NCBI RefSeq assembly: GCF_017848645.1
Contig: NZ_JAFEIF010000005.1
Span: 1-64,000 of the forward strand
Source of the DNA: Limnohabitans sp.
Lineage (GTDB): Bacteria; Pseudomonadota; Gammaproteobacteria; Burkholderiales; Burkholderiaceae_C
Direction: 5' to 3'
Length of the DNA stretch: 64,000 bases
Shown one piece after another: positions 51,147 through 59,753 of the stretch (position 1 is the first letter of the stretch; every line of letters begins with the position of its first letter). A model generated the notes under the pieces. The model was given only the letters and a program-made list of their open reading frames with translations. It had not been told where the DNA came from and searched no databases. A program made the translations under genes and the position numbers.

Positions 51147-51332
51147 ATGCAAGCCCTCACTGCCATTTAAGCCAAGACCCAGTTCGGGCACTTCATTGAT
51201 GTCGCGCAGCGTGAGCCCGTGCGCTTCATGTGTCGCAACAAGGTGGTCGGCGTCAGCTGGAGACCCCCGCGCTTGCAGCGTTGCGCATTGAGTCGGTTCA
51301 CCAGAAGCTGGATGCCTTGGTGAATTTAGAGA
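51147..51332 (+). pseudogene. Degraded Phd/YefM-like antitoxin gene
   Basis: MQALTAI*AKTQFGHFIDVAQREPVRFMCRNKVVGV with internal TAA, then an apparent frameshift into ETPALAALRIESVHQKLDALVNLEINN. Confidence 0.6.
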
Positions 51333-51378
51333 TCAACAACACCGGTCAAGTTGTCAATTTTGCACTTTTTTTAAGGCC

Positions 51379-51544
51379 AAAAACGCCATGAAAGCCAAAA
51401 GCGCCAAAGCCAACCAATTGGCGTATTTGAGCGACATCGCCGTGGGCGATCGGGAGAGCTGCTGAGTGGGCAGCATCACCGCCAACTACTACTACTGGGC
51501 CAACAAACACCGCACCGTGATTGATGTCGCAGTGCATATCACTA
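51379..51544 (+). pseudogene. Degraded duplicate of a glmU 3' segment
   Basis: Parallels glmU about 50770-50935 (e.g. GCGCCAAAGCCAACCA, GGGCAGCATCAC.GCCAACTAC, GCCAACAAACACCGCACCGTGAT) but carries an in-frame TGA and substitutions. Confidence 0.85.
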
Positions 51545-51680
51545 CAGCTTGTGTTACAGCTATGTTGGTAGAAAAACCTGGTATTTGGCGAAGTTGTTTA
51601 CCTTGCAGCAGTTTTGCAGGTGGGTATCGGAATTGGTATGTTTGAGGCATCGTGAGATGACCTGCGTTTAAACTGATTTT

Positions 51681-51713
51681 TTGATTTTGAAGATTTTTAC
51701 AATATAATTGTAA
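51681..51713 (+). promoter_or_regulatory. Putative promoter with palindromic -10 region upstream of the first IPTL-CTERM gene
   Basis: TTGATT (51681-51686), 16-bp spacer, TATAAT (51703-51708) embedded in TTACAAT-ATA-ATTGTAA (51697-51713). Confidence 0.65.
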
Positions 51714-51734
51714 TTCGTCAAAAAAGGATTGCAT

Positions 51735-52367
51735 ATGTTTTTTAAGCAAATTCGCAGTATTTCAAGCATTGTTGCTATTTTTGTAATTTCAACTCAAGCA
51801 GGTGCTGCGATTCAATGTGTCAACAGTTCCGGAACCTATGGTTCTGTTACAGTCACCGTACCTTCTGCCAGTGGCTGCACACCAAACGCCGGAACTTTTG
51901 GCGGGATTCCTTACGCGCTTGTCGACTCCGGATCTTGTTCTTTCGGGTTTAGCCCCGCAGCAAGTGCTACGGGTTTCTATTTCGTGGGTGTTGGTCAAAA
52001 CGTCGGTGAAACATTGTCGTTTTCTCTCAACGGTACTGCATACCCCATCACAAGTTCTGAGATCGACCTTGTTTCCACACCGCCTACCACACCGGGTGGC
52101 CTGGCAGAAAGCGGTGGTAACCTCATTGCAACCGGCAGCCCAGGTAACGGAAGGGTTAATTTCTTATCAGCTCCAAGCGGTGGCGTTACGAACCTCACGG
52201 TCACTCAAACAGGTGGTCTAGGCGGCACAGGTATTGCCGTTTGCTTTGATGACGCCCCAGTAGCAGTTTCACCTGCACCCATCCCCACCCTCGGCGAATG
52301 GGCCATGATCTTTATGGCCAGCCTGATGGCAATGTTCGGTATCCGCAGAATGCGCCGCAGCAAATGA
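51735..52367 (+). CDS. IPTL-CTERM sorting-domain protein
   Basis: Signal peptide; C-terminus IPTLGEWAMIFMASLMAMFGIRRMRRSK (motif, TM helix, basic tail). Confidence 0.88.
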   Translation: MFFKQIRSISSIVAIFVISTQAGAAIQCVNSSGTYGSVTVTVPSASGCTPNAGTFGGIPYALVDSGSCSFGFSPAASATGFYFVGVGQNVGETLSFSLNGTAYPITSSEIDLVSTPPTTPGGLAESGGNLIATGSPGNGRVNFLSAPSGGVTNLTVTQTGGLGGTGIAVCFDDAPVAVSPAPIPTLGEWAMIFMASLMAMFGIRRMRRSK

Positions 52368-52387
52368 TGTTTTGCTGATCCTGATCC

Positions 52388-52415
52388 AAAAAAACCCACT
52401 TCGGTGGGTTTTTTT
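52388..52415. terminator. Intrinsic terminator between IPTL-CTERM gene and exosortase
   Basis: AAAAAAACCCAC-TTCG-GTGGGTTTTTTT. Confidence 0.9.
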
Positions 52416-52474
52416 GTACCGTGCAGGCCTGATACTGTCCATCCTCATCTAACCACACAGGAAAGTTCTCCCCC

Positions 52475-52975
52475 ATGTGGCGTTTCATTGCCCTTTTTGT
52501 GGTCGTGCTGGCCGTGCTGTTCGGCATCGAAAAGCTCAACCCAGTGCAAGCCGCTGTGATCTACCCTTGGACCAGTTTTCTGGCCTGGTTCAGCGCTGCG
52601 CTGATGACGGTGTTCGACGCTGACGTGATCAGCCATGGCCGCATCATCCAGAGCCAAGCCACGGGCTTTGGGGTGTCCATTGAAGCCGGTTGCAACGGTG
52701 TGGAGGCGGTGATCATTTTGATGGCGGGCATGGTGGCATTTCCTGCCCCGCTCAGGCTCAAGGTCATCGGGGTTTTGATTGGTTTGGTGGCGGTGCAGGG
52801 AGTCAACATCTTGCGGGTGATCAGCTTGTATTACCTGGGCAAATGGGACAAAGAGGTTTTTGACTTCGCGCACCTGTACTTGTGGCAAGCGCTGATCATG
52901 CTGGATGTGCTGCTGGTCTGGTTGCTCTGGATTCGTGCCGTGGCCAAACAGCAAGGAGCCAGCCTTGCCGTATAG
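52475..52975 (+). CDS. xrtH: Exosortase H-type (IPTLxxWG-CTERM specific) transpeptidase
   Basis: Polytopic, with conserved Cys (EAGCNGVEAVIILMAG), Arg (NILRVISLYYLG) and His (FDFAHLYLWQALIM); next to IPTL-CTERM proteins. Confidence 0.88.
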   Translation: MWRFIALFVVVLAVLFGIEKLNPVQAAVIYPWTSFLAWFSAALMTVFDADVISHGRIIQSQATGFGVSIEAGCNGVEAVIILMAGMVAFPAPLRLKVIGVLIGLVAVQGVNILRVISLYYLGKWDKEVFDFAHLYLWQALIMLDVLLVWLLWIRAVAKQQGASLAV

Positions 52976-53600
52976 CCGCCTGTTCGTCTTCATGGTGACC
53001 AGTGTGTTGGCACTGGTGGCGCTGATCATCCCTTGGTATTTCCTGTCGCCCTACTTGGCTGCACCCGTGATTTCGGTGGCGGGGCAGTTGATGGATTATG
53101 GTTTTTTGTGGGTAGAAGGTTATGAGCGCCACGAAACGGTGGGGACCTTGCTCACCACGTTGAACGTGGCGGTGAACCAGAACGGGCGCTTGGTGGTGGG
53201 GCAGCTGAGCCCCGAGGTGAACTACCGCACTTTTGGCTATGGCTTGGTGCTGTTTTGGGCTTTGCTGATCGCGTCGCGCCCCAAGGGCATGTGGCTCAAG
53301 ATGGCGCTGGGCACCTTGATTTTGGTGCCCTCGCAGGTTTTCAGCATGTGTTTCCGGTGGCTGCGCGAGGCCTTGCTGACCAGTGGTGCCGAAGTGGTGC
53401 GCCAAGCTGGGGTGCACCGCTGGGTGCTGGAGATCATTGCCTACTTTGACCAGCTCGGATTTTTAATCATCACCCCCCTCATGCCCATCTTGTTGTGGCT
53501 GCTGCTGGATCGGGCTTTCATCAACAAGCTGTGGATGGAAATGGTGATGGCGGGTGCGGCTGAGGCGGAGGGTCATAAGAAGCCCAAAGGTCCAGACTAA
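52965..53600 (+). CDS. Exosortase H-associated membrane protein
   Basis: About 4-5 TM segments, directly downstream of and overlapping xrtH; likely TTG start at 52965 with AAGGAG at 52953-52958. Confidence 0.75.
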   Translation: MPYSRLFVFMVTSVLALVALIIPWYFLSPYLAAPVISVAGQLMDYGFLWVEGYERHETVGTLLTTLNVAVNQNGRLVVGQLSPEVNYRTFGYGLVLFWALLIASRPKGMWLKMALGTLILVPSQVFSMCFRWLREALLTSGAEVVRQAGVHRWVLEIIAYFDQLGFLIITPLMPILLWLLLDRAFINKLWMEMVMAGAAEAEGHKKPKGPD

Positions 53601-53641
53601 AATTCGGTAAATACGCCTTTGTTTGGCGATTTAAATTGGTT

Positions 53642-53663
53642 ATAGTGTTAAAAATAACACTAT
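53642..53663. promoter_or_regulatory. Perfect inverted repeat upstream of the second IPTL-CTERM gene
   Basis: ATAGTGTTA-AAAA-TAACACTAT, 9/9 arms, 20 bp before the ATG at 53683. Confidence 0.65.
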
Positions 53664-53682
53664 TAATTCAAATCGCATATTT

Positions 53683-55872
53683 ATGAACAATGGCAAAGTT
53701 CTTCAGTGCTTGCGCTACCTCTGTTTAGTTCTTGCAGTGTCATCATCTACAACGATGGCGCACGCTCAGATCGGATTGCCCACCACGACGGGGGACCTGC
53801 TGGCCAAAGCACCCATCGACGAGTGTTACGACGGCATCGGCATCAATTACCCATCCGGTCCACCTTGTCTCACATCGCGCTCCAAGGTCAACCAGTCCTA
53901 TGTCTGGGGACTGGCGCAAAGTGGTGATCAGCTGTGGTTTGGCACCATGTCCAACACGCATTGCCTGGTGCAGGGCGCTTATTTGGGGCAGTTGAGCCCG
54001 CGCGAAACCACCTCTTATGTCTGTGAATTCGGCAGCAGTCAGGCCGCCAGGGCAGCGCAAATTCCGGCCAAGATTGGTGACTTCAGACCCCCCAGAATTT
54101 ACACCTACAACTTGACCACTCGGTCATTGGTGGAGCGCAGTGTGCCCAACGCTTACCAAGCGGCGCTCAACAGCACGCTGGGTTTACGTGCAGCGGGCAT
54201 TCTTGGCAACGTGGCATTGCTGGCCGGTCCTTCATTGCAAGGCGGCATGAATGTATTTGCATTTCGGGTGAGTGACGGGCAATTTCTGGCGTATCAGCGC
54301 TTCGCACAGTACGCCAACATTCGCAAGATGTTGGTGGTCAATGGTGTGTTGTACGCGGGGGTTGGCCGCTATGCCAGCTCTCCTGCACAGTCAGGCGAAA
54401 AAACGGGGCGCGTCTTGCGCTGGACTGGCACCGAAGCGGCCCCGATCTCATTTTCTGAGGTCGGTGTGATTGACTCGATGGCCTCCGAGTTGACGGAGCA
54501 CGAAGGGCGAATCTTTGTGAGCTCCTGGCCAGATGTGGAGTCGGGCCAAACGAGCCAGCAGGAGGCGGGGCTGTACATGAGCCCGCCCGTTCCCGTATCT
54601 GGTTTGAATTCTTCAACTGAATGGACGCGTGTCTGGAAAGTCAGCGATTACGAACCTGACCCGGTGACTGCGGCGACGTATGGCGGCGGCGCCCTGGCTT
54701 CATTCGGAGGCTATCTCTATTGGGGCACCATGCATGTGCCGATGATGTCAACGCTGAGCCATATTCGTTCTTATCCCGCAGAGGCCCCAGCATTGAACGA
54801 CCAGTCGGGTCTGTTGAGTTGGGCCAGCAACAGCGAACGCGCCATCAGCATTTTCAGGGGGAGTTCTTTTGCGACTTCACCGCGCCTTGAGGTGTTGTAC
54901 GGTGAGTCATCGTTGCCGACGTTTGTGAAAACAGGCACTGATCCTGGCCAATGGCAAACATTGCCCACTGGCATGGGGGCACCGCTGTGGGGGCCATCGG
55001 GTTTTGGCAATGCTTTCAACAATTACACCTGGTCCATGGCTGTGTTCAATGGACGCCTTTGGATTGGCACCATGGACTGGAGCTGGTTGGCCAACGAGGG
55101 TCTGTCACCATCCATTCCGATTGCCTTGAGGGGGGTTGTCCAAGCGAACATTGGCGCAGACCTGTGGTATTTCCCAAGCGTGAATTCACCGGCGCTGCCC
55201 GAAAGCATCAACGGTGTCGGTAACCCGGCCAACTACGGTGTGCGCAACCTGGTGGCTGGTACAGACTTGTATTTGGGCATGGCCAATCCGATGAATTTAC
55301 GCACCAACCCTGACGAGGGCGCATTGGGGGGCTGGGAATTGCTGCGTCTGACGCCCAAACCTGCTAATACGCCATCGGGTTCGGGCGTTAATGTTGACTT
55401 GAGCAACGGCAACAGTGTGCGTTTTTGTGGGGTGAATGCGCCAGGAAGCACTTACGCCACGTGGGTTGCGACGGGCAGTGGTTCCGTTTACCAAACGGCA
55501 CTCACCAACAGCGGCATTCAAAACATGACGGGGATGATGCCTCAGGGCGTTTTGTTGATGGCCTCTTCCGCAGATTGGCGCAGTGCCTGTGCGTCTGACA
55601 ATCTGGGTGATGTGACACTGTCGGTGGCGGGTGCAAACCGATCAAGCCGCGTTTATCAGCTGTTTTGGCGGCCAGGCACGGGCAATTTTCAGGCTCAGGA
55701 CATCACCACCGGAGCAGAAAACGGGCAAATCAGAGGTCGATTGACCGCAGACTTCACGGGCGTGCTGTTTGTTTTTACTGTGCCTGAAATTCCCACCATG
55801 TCTGAATGGGCCATGATCTTCTTGGCCAGTTTGATGGCGATGTTCGCGGTAGTCTTGCTTCGTAGACGCTGA
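53683..55872 (+). CDS. Large IPTL-CTERM sorting-domain exported protein
   Basis: 729 aa with N-terminal signal (LCLVLAVSSSTTMAHAQ) and C-terminus VPEIPTMSEWAMIFLASLMAMFAVVLLRRR. Confidence 0.88.
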   Translation: MNNGKVLQCLRYLCLVLAVSSSTTMAHAQIGLPTTTGDLLAKAPIDECYDGIGINYPSGPPCLTSRSKVNQSYVWGLAQSGDQLWFGTMSNTHCLVQGAYLGQLSPRETTSYVCEFGSSQAARAAQIPAKIGDFRPPRIYTYNLTTRSLVERSVPNAYQAALNSTLGLRAAGILGNVALLAGPSLQGGMNVFAFRVSDGQFLAYQRFAQYANIRKMLVVNGVLYAGVGRYASSPAQSGEKTGRVLRWTGTEAAPISFSEVGVIDSMASELTEHEGRIFVSSWPDVESGQTSQQEAGLYMSPPVPVSGLNSSTEWTRVWKVSDYEPDPVTAATYGGGALASFGGYLYWGTMHVPMMSTLSHIRSYPAEAPALNDQSGLLSWASNSERAISIFRGSSFATSPRLEVLYGESSLPTFVKTGTDPGQWQTLPTGMGAPLWGPSGFGNAFNNYTWSMAVFNGRLWIGTMDWSWLANEGLSPSIPIALRGVVQANIGADLWYFPSVNSPALPESINGVGNPANYGVRNLVAGTDLYLGMANPMNLRTNPDEGALGGWELLRLTPKPANTPSGSGVNVDLSNGNSVRFCGVNAPGSTYATWVATGSGSVYQTALTNSGIQNMTGMMPQGVLLMASSADWRSACASDNLGDVTLSVAGANRSSRVYQLFWRPGTGNFQAQDITTGAENGQIRGRLTADFTGVLFVFTVPEIPTMSEWAMIFLASLMAMFAVVLLRRR

Positions 55873-55926
55873 GGGTCAACGGAGGCCATCTTTATGGATG
55901 GCCAACCGCGTGGTCTTGAGTGGTAT

Positions 55927-56412
55927 CTACAGCTGAAGCGGCCATGTCGTTGTGAACTTGGCCCGTTTTGTCGCAAAAAATGCCTTCACATTGCGCACAT
56001 TCGCGTCTTGCGTGAACAGTGCCTGGCTGATGGCCAGGTAGTGCGGCATGTCGCGGGCTTGCACCACCAGCATGAAGTCCGGCCCGGGCGATACGCGCCA
56101 GCACTGTTGCACCGCATCGTGCGCCACGGCGCGGGCTTCGAAGGCGTCGAGGTGCTCGCTGCCTTGTTTGTCCAAAGACACTTCAACCAAAGCCGTCAGG
56201 CCGTGGCCCAGCGTGGCGGCGAGTCGGTCGGTGCTGAGCACGGACACTTGCCGCTCTATCCAGCCGCCTTCCACCAGGCGTTTCACCCGGCGCAGGCAGG
56301 TGGGGGGCGAAACATTGACCTTCTCGGCCAAGGCCACATTGCTCAGGCTGGCGTCGCGCTGCAGGCTGTCGAGCAGTTGCAGGTCGATGGTGTCAAGTTC
56401 TATGGGTTCCAT
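55927..56412 (-). CDS. Lrp/AsnC-family transcriptional regulator
   Basis: ELDTIDLQLLDSLQRDASLSNVALAEKVNVSPPTCLRRVKRLVEGGWIERQVSVLS. Confidence 0.94.
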   Translation of the reverse strand: MEPIELDTIDLQLLDSLQRDASLSNVALAEKVNVSPPTCLRRVKRLVEGGWIERQVSVLSTDRLAATLGHGLTALVEVSLDKQGSEHLDAFEARAVAHDAVQQCWRVSPGPDFMLVVQARDMPHYLAISQALFTQDANVRNVKAFFATKRAKFTTTWPLQL

Positions 56413-56549
56413 ATTTTTGATTTTAATGAAATAAAAATTCACCACTCAAGATTATTGAAATAAAACATCGTTTAAATCAATTAAATGATCGGATATTTTT
56501 TGAGGATGATCCTAAGATAGCCGCTATCCCCCTGTTCAGGAGCATCCTC

Positions 56550-58409
56550 ATGTGTGGCATCGTCGGCGCCGTTTCTTCCCGCAACATCGTTCCCATCTTG
56601 GTGCAAGGCCTGCAGCGGCTCGAATACCGGGGTTATGACTCCTGTGGCGTGGCCGTGCATGCGGCCAGTCTGGGTGGCACGGGCGGCCTGCAGCGTGCCC
56701 GCAGCACCGCGCGCGTGGCCGAGCTGATGGACCAGGTGAGCGCCGACCACATCGAAGGCGGCACCGGCATTGCCCACACGCGCTGGGCCACACACGGTGC
56801 GCCTGCGGTGCACAACGCGCACCCGCACTTCAGCCACGGCACGGGCGCGGCAGATGCCAAGCCGGGCAAAGTGGCCTTGGTGCACAACGGCATCATCGAA
56901 AACCACGAAGAACTCCGCGCCGCCCTGCAAGCCAAGGGCTATGTGTTTTTGAGCCAGACCGACACCGAGGTCATCTCGCACCTGGTGGACAGCGTGTACG
57001 ACGGCGATATTTTTGAAGCCGTCAAAACCGCCATCCGCCAACTGCACGGCGCGTACGCGATTGCCGTGTTCCACAAAGACGAGCCGCAGCGCGTGATCGG
57101 CGCTCGCGCAGGCTCGCCGCTCATCTTGGGTGTGGGCCAAGGCGAAACCTTTTTGGCCAGCGACGCGATGGCACTGGCTGGCGTGACCGACCAAATCGTG
57201 TACCTGGAAGAGGGCGATGTGGTCGACATCCAGCTCGGCAAATACTGGGTGGTGGACCGCGACCACAAGGCCGTGACCCGCGCCGTGAAAACCGTGCACG
57301 CCCACAGCGGCGCGGCCGAGCTGGGACCGTATCGCCACTACATGCAAAAGGAAATCTTCGAGCAACCGCGTGCGATTGCCGACACACTCGAAGGCGTGGA
57401 AGGCATCACGCCCGAGCTGTTTGGCGACGGCGCGTACAGCACCTTCAAAGCCATTGACAATGTGTTGATCCTGGCCTGCGGCACCAGCTACTACAGCGGC
57501 TGCGTGGCCAAGTACTGGATCGAGGCGATCGCCAAAGTGCCTTGCCAGGTCGAGATCGCCAGCGAATACCGCTACCGCGAATCGGTGCCCAACCCCAACA
57601 CGCTGATCGTCACCATCACCCAAAGCGGCGAGACCGCCGACACCCTGGCCGCGCTGCGCCACGCGCAGAGCTTGGGCATGACGCACACACTGACCATCTG
57701 CAACGTGTCCACCAGCGCCATGGTGCGCGAGTGCAAACACGCGTATGTGACCCGCGCCGGGGCCGAGATCGGCGTGGCCTCCACCAAGGCCTTCACCACA
57801 CAGCTGGCCGGTTTGTTTTTGCTGACGCTGGCGCTGGCGCAGACCAAAGGCCGCTTGAGCGATGCCGACGAGGCCATGCACATCAAAGCCATGCGCCACC
57901 TGCCCGCCGCGCTGCAAGCCGTGCTGGCGCTGGAGCCTCAAATCATCGCGTGGGCCGAAGAATTCGCCAGCAAAGAAAACGCGCTGTTCCTGGGCCGTGG
58001 TACGCACTACCCCATCGCGCTTGAAGGTGCGCTCAAGCTCAAAGAGATCACCTACATCCATGCCGAAGCTTATGCGGCGGGCGAGCTTAAACACGGCCCG
58101 CTGGCGCTGGTGACCAGTGCCATGCCCGTGGTGACGGTGGCACCCAACGACCAGCTGCTGGAAAAGCTGAAAAGCAATATGCAGGAAGTGCGCGCCCGCG
58201 GCGGCGTGCTCTATGTGCTGGCCGACGGCGACACAAAGATCGAGAGCAGCGAAGGCGTCAACGTGATCCGCATGCCTGAGCACTATGGTGTGTTGTCACC
58301 GATCTTGCATGTGGTGCCGCTGCAGTTGCTGAGTTATCACACGGCGTGTGCAAGGGGGACGGATGTGGACAAGCCGCGTAACCTGGCGAAGTCGGTCACC
58401 GTGGAGTGA
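56550..58409 (+). CDS. glmS: Glutamine-fructose-6-phosphate aminotransferase (isomerizing)
   Basis: [39 protein letters not shown] domains; C-terminal [12 protein letters not shown]. Confidence 0.98.
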   Translation: MCGIVGAVSSRNIVPILVQGLQRLEYRGYDSCGVAVHAASLGGTGGLQRARSTARVAELMDQVSADHIEGGTGIAHTRWATHGAPAVHNAHPHFSHGTGAADAKPGKVALVHNGIIENHEELRAALQAKGYVFLSQTDTEVISHLVDSVYDGDIFEAVKTAIRQLHGAYAIAVFHKDEPQRVIGARAGSPLILGVGQGETFLASDAMALAGVTDQIVYLEEGDVVDIQLGKYWVVDRDHKAVTRAVKTVHAHSGAAELGPYRHYMQKEIFEQPRAIADTLEGVEGITPELFGDGAYSTFKAIDNVLILACGTSYYSGCVAKYWIEAIAKVPCQVEIASEYRYRESVPNPNTLIVTITQSGETADTLAALRHAQSLGMTHTLTICNVSTSAMVRECKHAYVTRAGAEIGVASTKAFTTQLAGLFLLTLALAQTKGRLSDADEAMHIKAMRHLPAALQAVLALEPQIIAWAEEFASKENALFLGRGTHYPIALEGALKLKEITYIHAEAYAAGELKHGPLALVTSAMPVVTVAPNDQLLEKLKSNMQEVRARGGVLYVLADGDTKIESSEGVNVIRMPEHYGVLSPILHVVPLQLLSYHTACARGTDVDKPRNLAKSVTVE

Positions 58410-58429
58410 GATCCTGAAGCTGACACTCT

Positions 58430-59185
58430 TTACATCAATGCGTTTGGCGTACCTGCATTAACTCGAAGTTGCCCCATTCCAATCACCTTGCTCACACTGC
58501 TCAGCAGCAAGCCTTCGGCTTTTGCGGCATCCGGGTCTTTCCTGTCATCAATCACAACAAGGGTTTGCACTTCACCGTTGGCTGGTAGTCCTTTGATGTC
58601 AATCAGCTTGTGAAGAGCCGAACTGCTTGACTGGTGGTGAGCTGAAATGGCCAGAACAAGTGTCCCGTCTATATCAAAATCGAGCACATATTCGCGACCA
58701 GTGATGCCTGTTATTTTGGGGTCGCGCTTGATCTCCGTGCGTTTCCAGGCCATGAGGTATTGCGCGACTTCTTCTACAAAGACTCCAGTATCGTGCGAGG
58801 TGGCTTTACGTTCACCTTCCCAGCGCACCAGTTCCAACAGTGTGGCCACATAGGCTGCAAAAGCTTTTCCTGAATTTTCAGATTCAGTCCAAATTTCGAT
58901 TTCACCCTGGTCCGTAAAGCAGGCACCATGCGTTTCGGCCGCATTTTTCAAAAACCTGATTTGATTGCCGCCGCTCAGGTTGATGCCCAAACCGGCAAAA
59001 TGCATGAAGGTTGCACCATCATCAAAAAAGCGGTACTGATTGCCTCTGACCTCCACGTACACAGGAATGTGGTCACCATCCTGAAAGCGAAAAGGCGTCT
59101 CGATCATGAAAACGCTGCCGTTGTCATCGAGAGAATGGCATTGCAGACCAATGCGTGAAGTGAGTTGATCGCAAAACATGATCAT
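58430..59185 (-). CDS. DUF1828/DUF1829-type protein
   Basis: FRFQDGDHIPVYVEVRGNQYRFFDDGATFMHFAGLGINLSGGNQIRFLKNAAETHG...; family recalled from sequence, not searched. Confidence 0.7.
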   Translation of the reverse strand: MIMFCDQLTSRIGLQCHSLDDNGSVFMIETPFRFQDGDHIPVYVEVRGNQYRFFDDGATFMHFAGLGINLSGGNQIRFLKNAAETHGACFTDQGEIEIWTESENSGKAFAAYVATLLELVRWEGERKATSHDTGVFVEEVAQYLMAWKRTEIKRDPKITGITGREYVLDFDIDGTLVLAISAHHQSSSSALHKLIDIKGLPANGEVQTLVVIDDRKDPDAAKAEGLLLSSVSKVIGMGQLRVNAGTPNALM

Positions 59186-59637
59186 CCTTTCAGTTCGAAG
59201 TTTTCCGGATGCATCACCGGAGGCTCGAAATCAATATGGGTGCGCTCTTTAAAGTAGCGCAAAATTTCTTCAAAAGACCAACTGGCCCATTCAGTGCGGC
59301 CCTCAATTCGGCGATTGCCCAGGTGTTCGTGTGGCATATCATGGGCATTTTTCAGGGGTTTGGTGTATTGCTGTACGTCCAGTTGGTAAACCCCTTCTGT
59401 ACCCCATGCATAGCGGCGAAACACCGAAAATTTGTACCAGATCATGCCGGTTTTGGGGCTGCGCCGAAATAGGAGTTCTACCGATAAGGTGGATCTGACA
59501 CCCTCTAAATCAACCACACCACTACCGCAAACCCATGTGTTTGACTGTTGTCGAGCTGGCAACCAATCACCAATGTCAATGCATCGCGTGGTGTCTGACA
59601 AAAGGGCTAATGCCTCTGCCTCCGTAACTCTGGACAT
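59182..59637 (-). CDS. Hypothetical protein, translationally coupled to the DUF1828-type gene
   Basis: 151 aa ORF; stop/start overlap with the 58430-59185 gene; palindrome-containing upstream region. Confidence 0.7.
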   Translation of the reverse strand: MSRVTEAEALALLSDTTRCIDIGDWLPARQQSNTWVCGSGVVDLEGVRSTLSVELLFRRSPKTGMIWYKFSVFRRYAWGTEGVYQLDVQQYTKPLKNAHDMPHEHLGNRRIEGRTEWASWSFEEILRYFKERTHIDFEPPVMHPENFELKG

Positions 59638-59667
59638 ACGACTCCCTGTCTCTTCATTTTGTTTGAG

Positions 59668-59680
59668 TCAGATTATCTGA
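59668..59680 (-). promoter_or_regulatory. Palindrome TCAGATAATCTGA upstream of the two-gene pair
   Basis: Perfect 6+6 palindrome around one central base, 31 bp upstream of the start at 59637; contains a GATAAT -10-like hexamer. Confidence 0.5.
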
Positions 59681-59753
59681 TAACTGCTGTCGGTTAACTT
59701 GGTGCGTTGTTTTGAAGGCTTTTTATGCATGGTGAGTGTTCGAAGAATTGAGG

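Noticed and set aside
56481-58283. 600-aa minus-strand ORF opposite glmS
   Set aside because: Antisense shadow of glmS; composition-driven open frame rich in His, Gly and Val.
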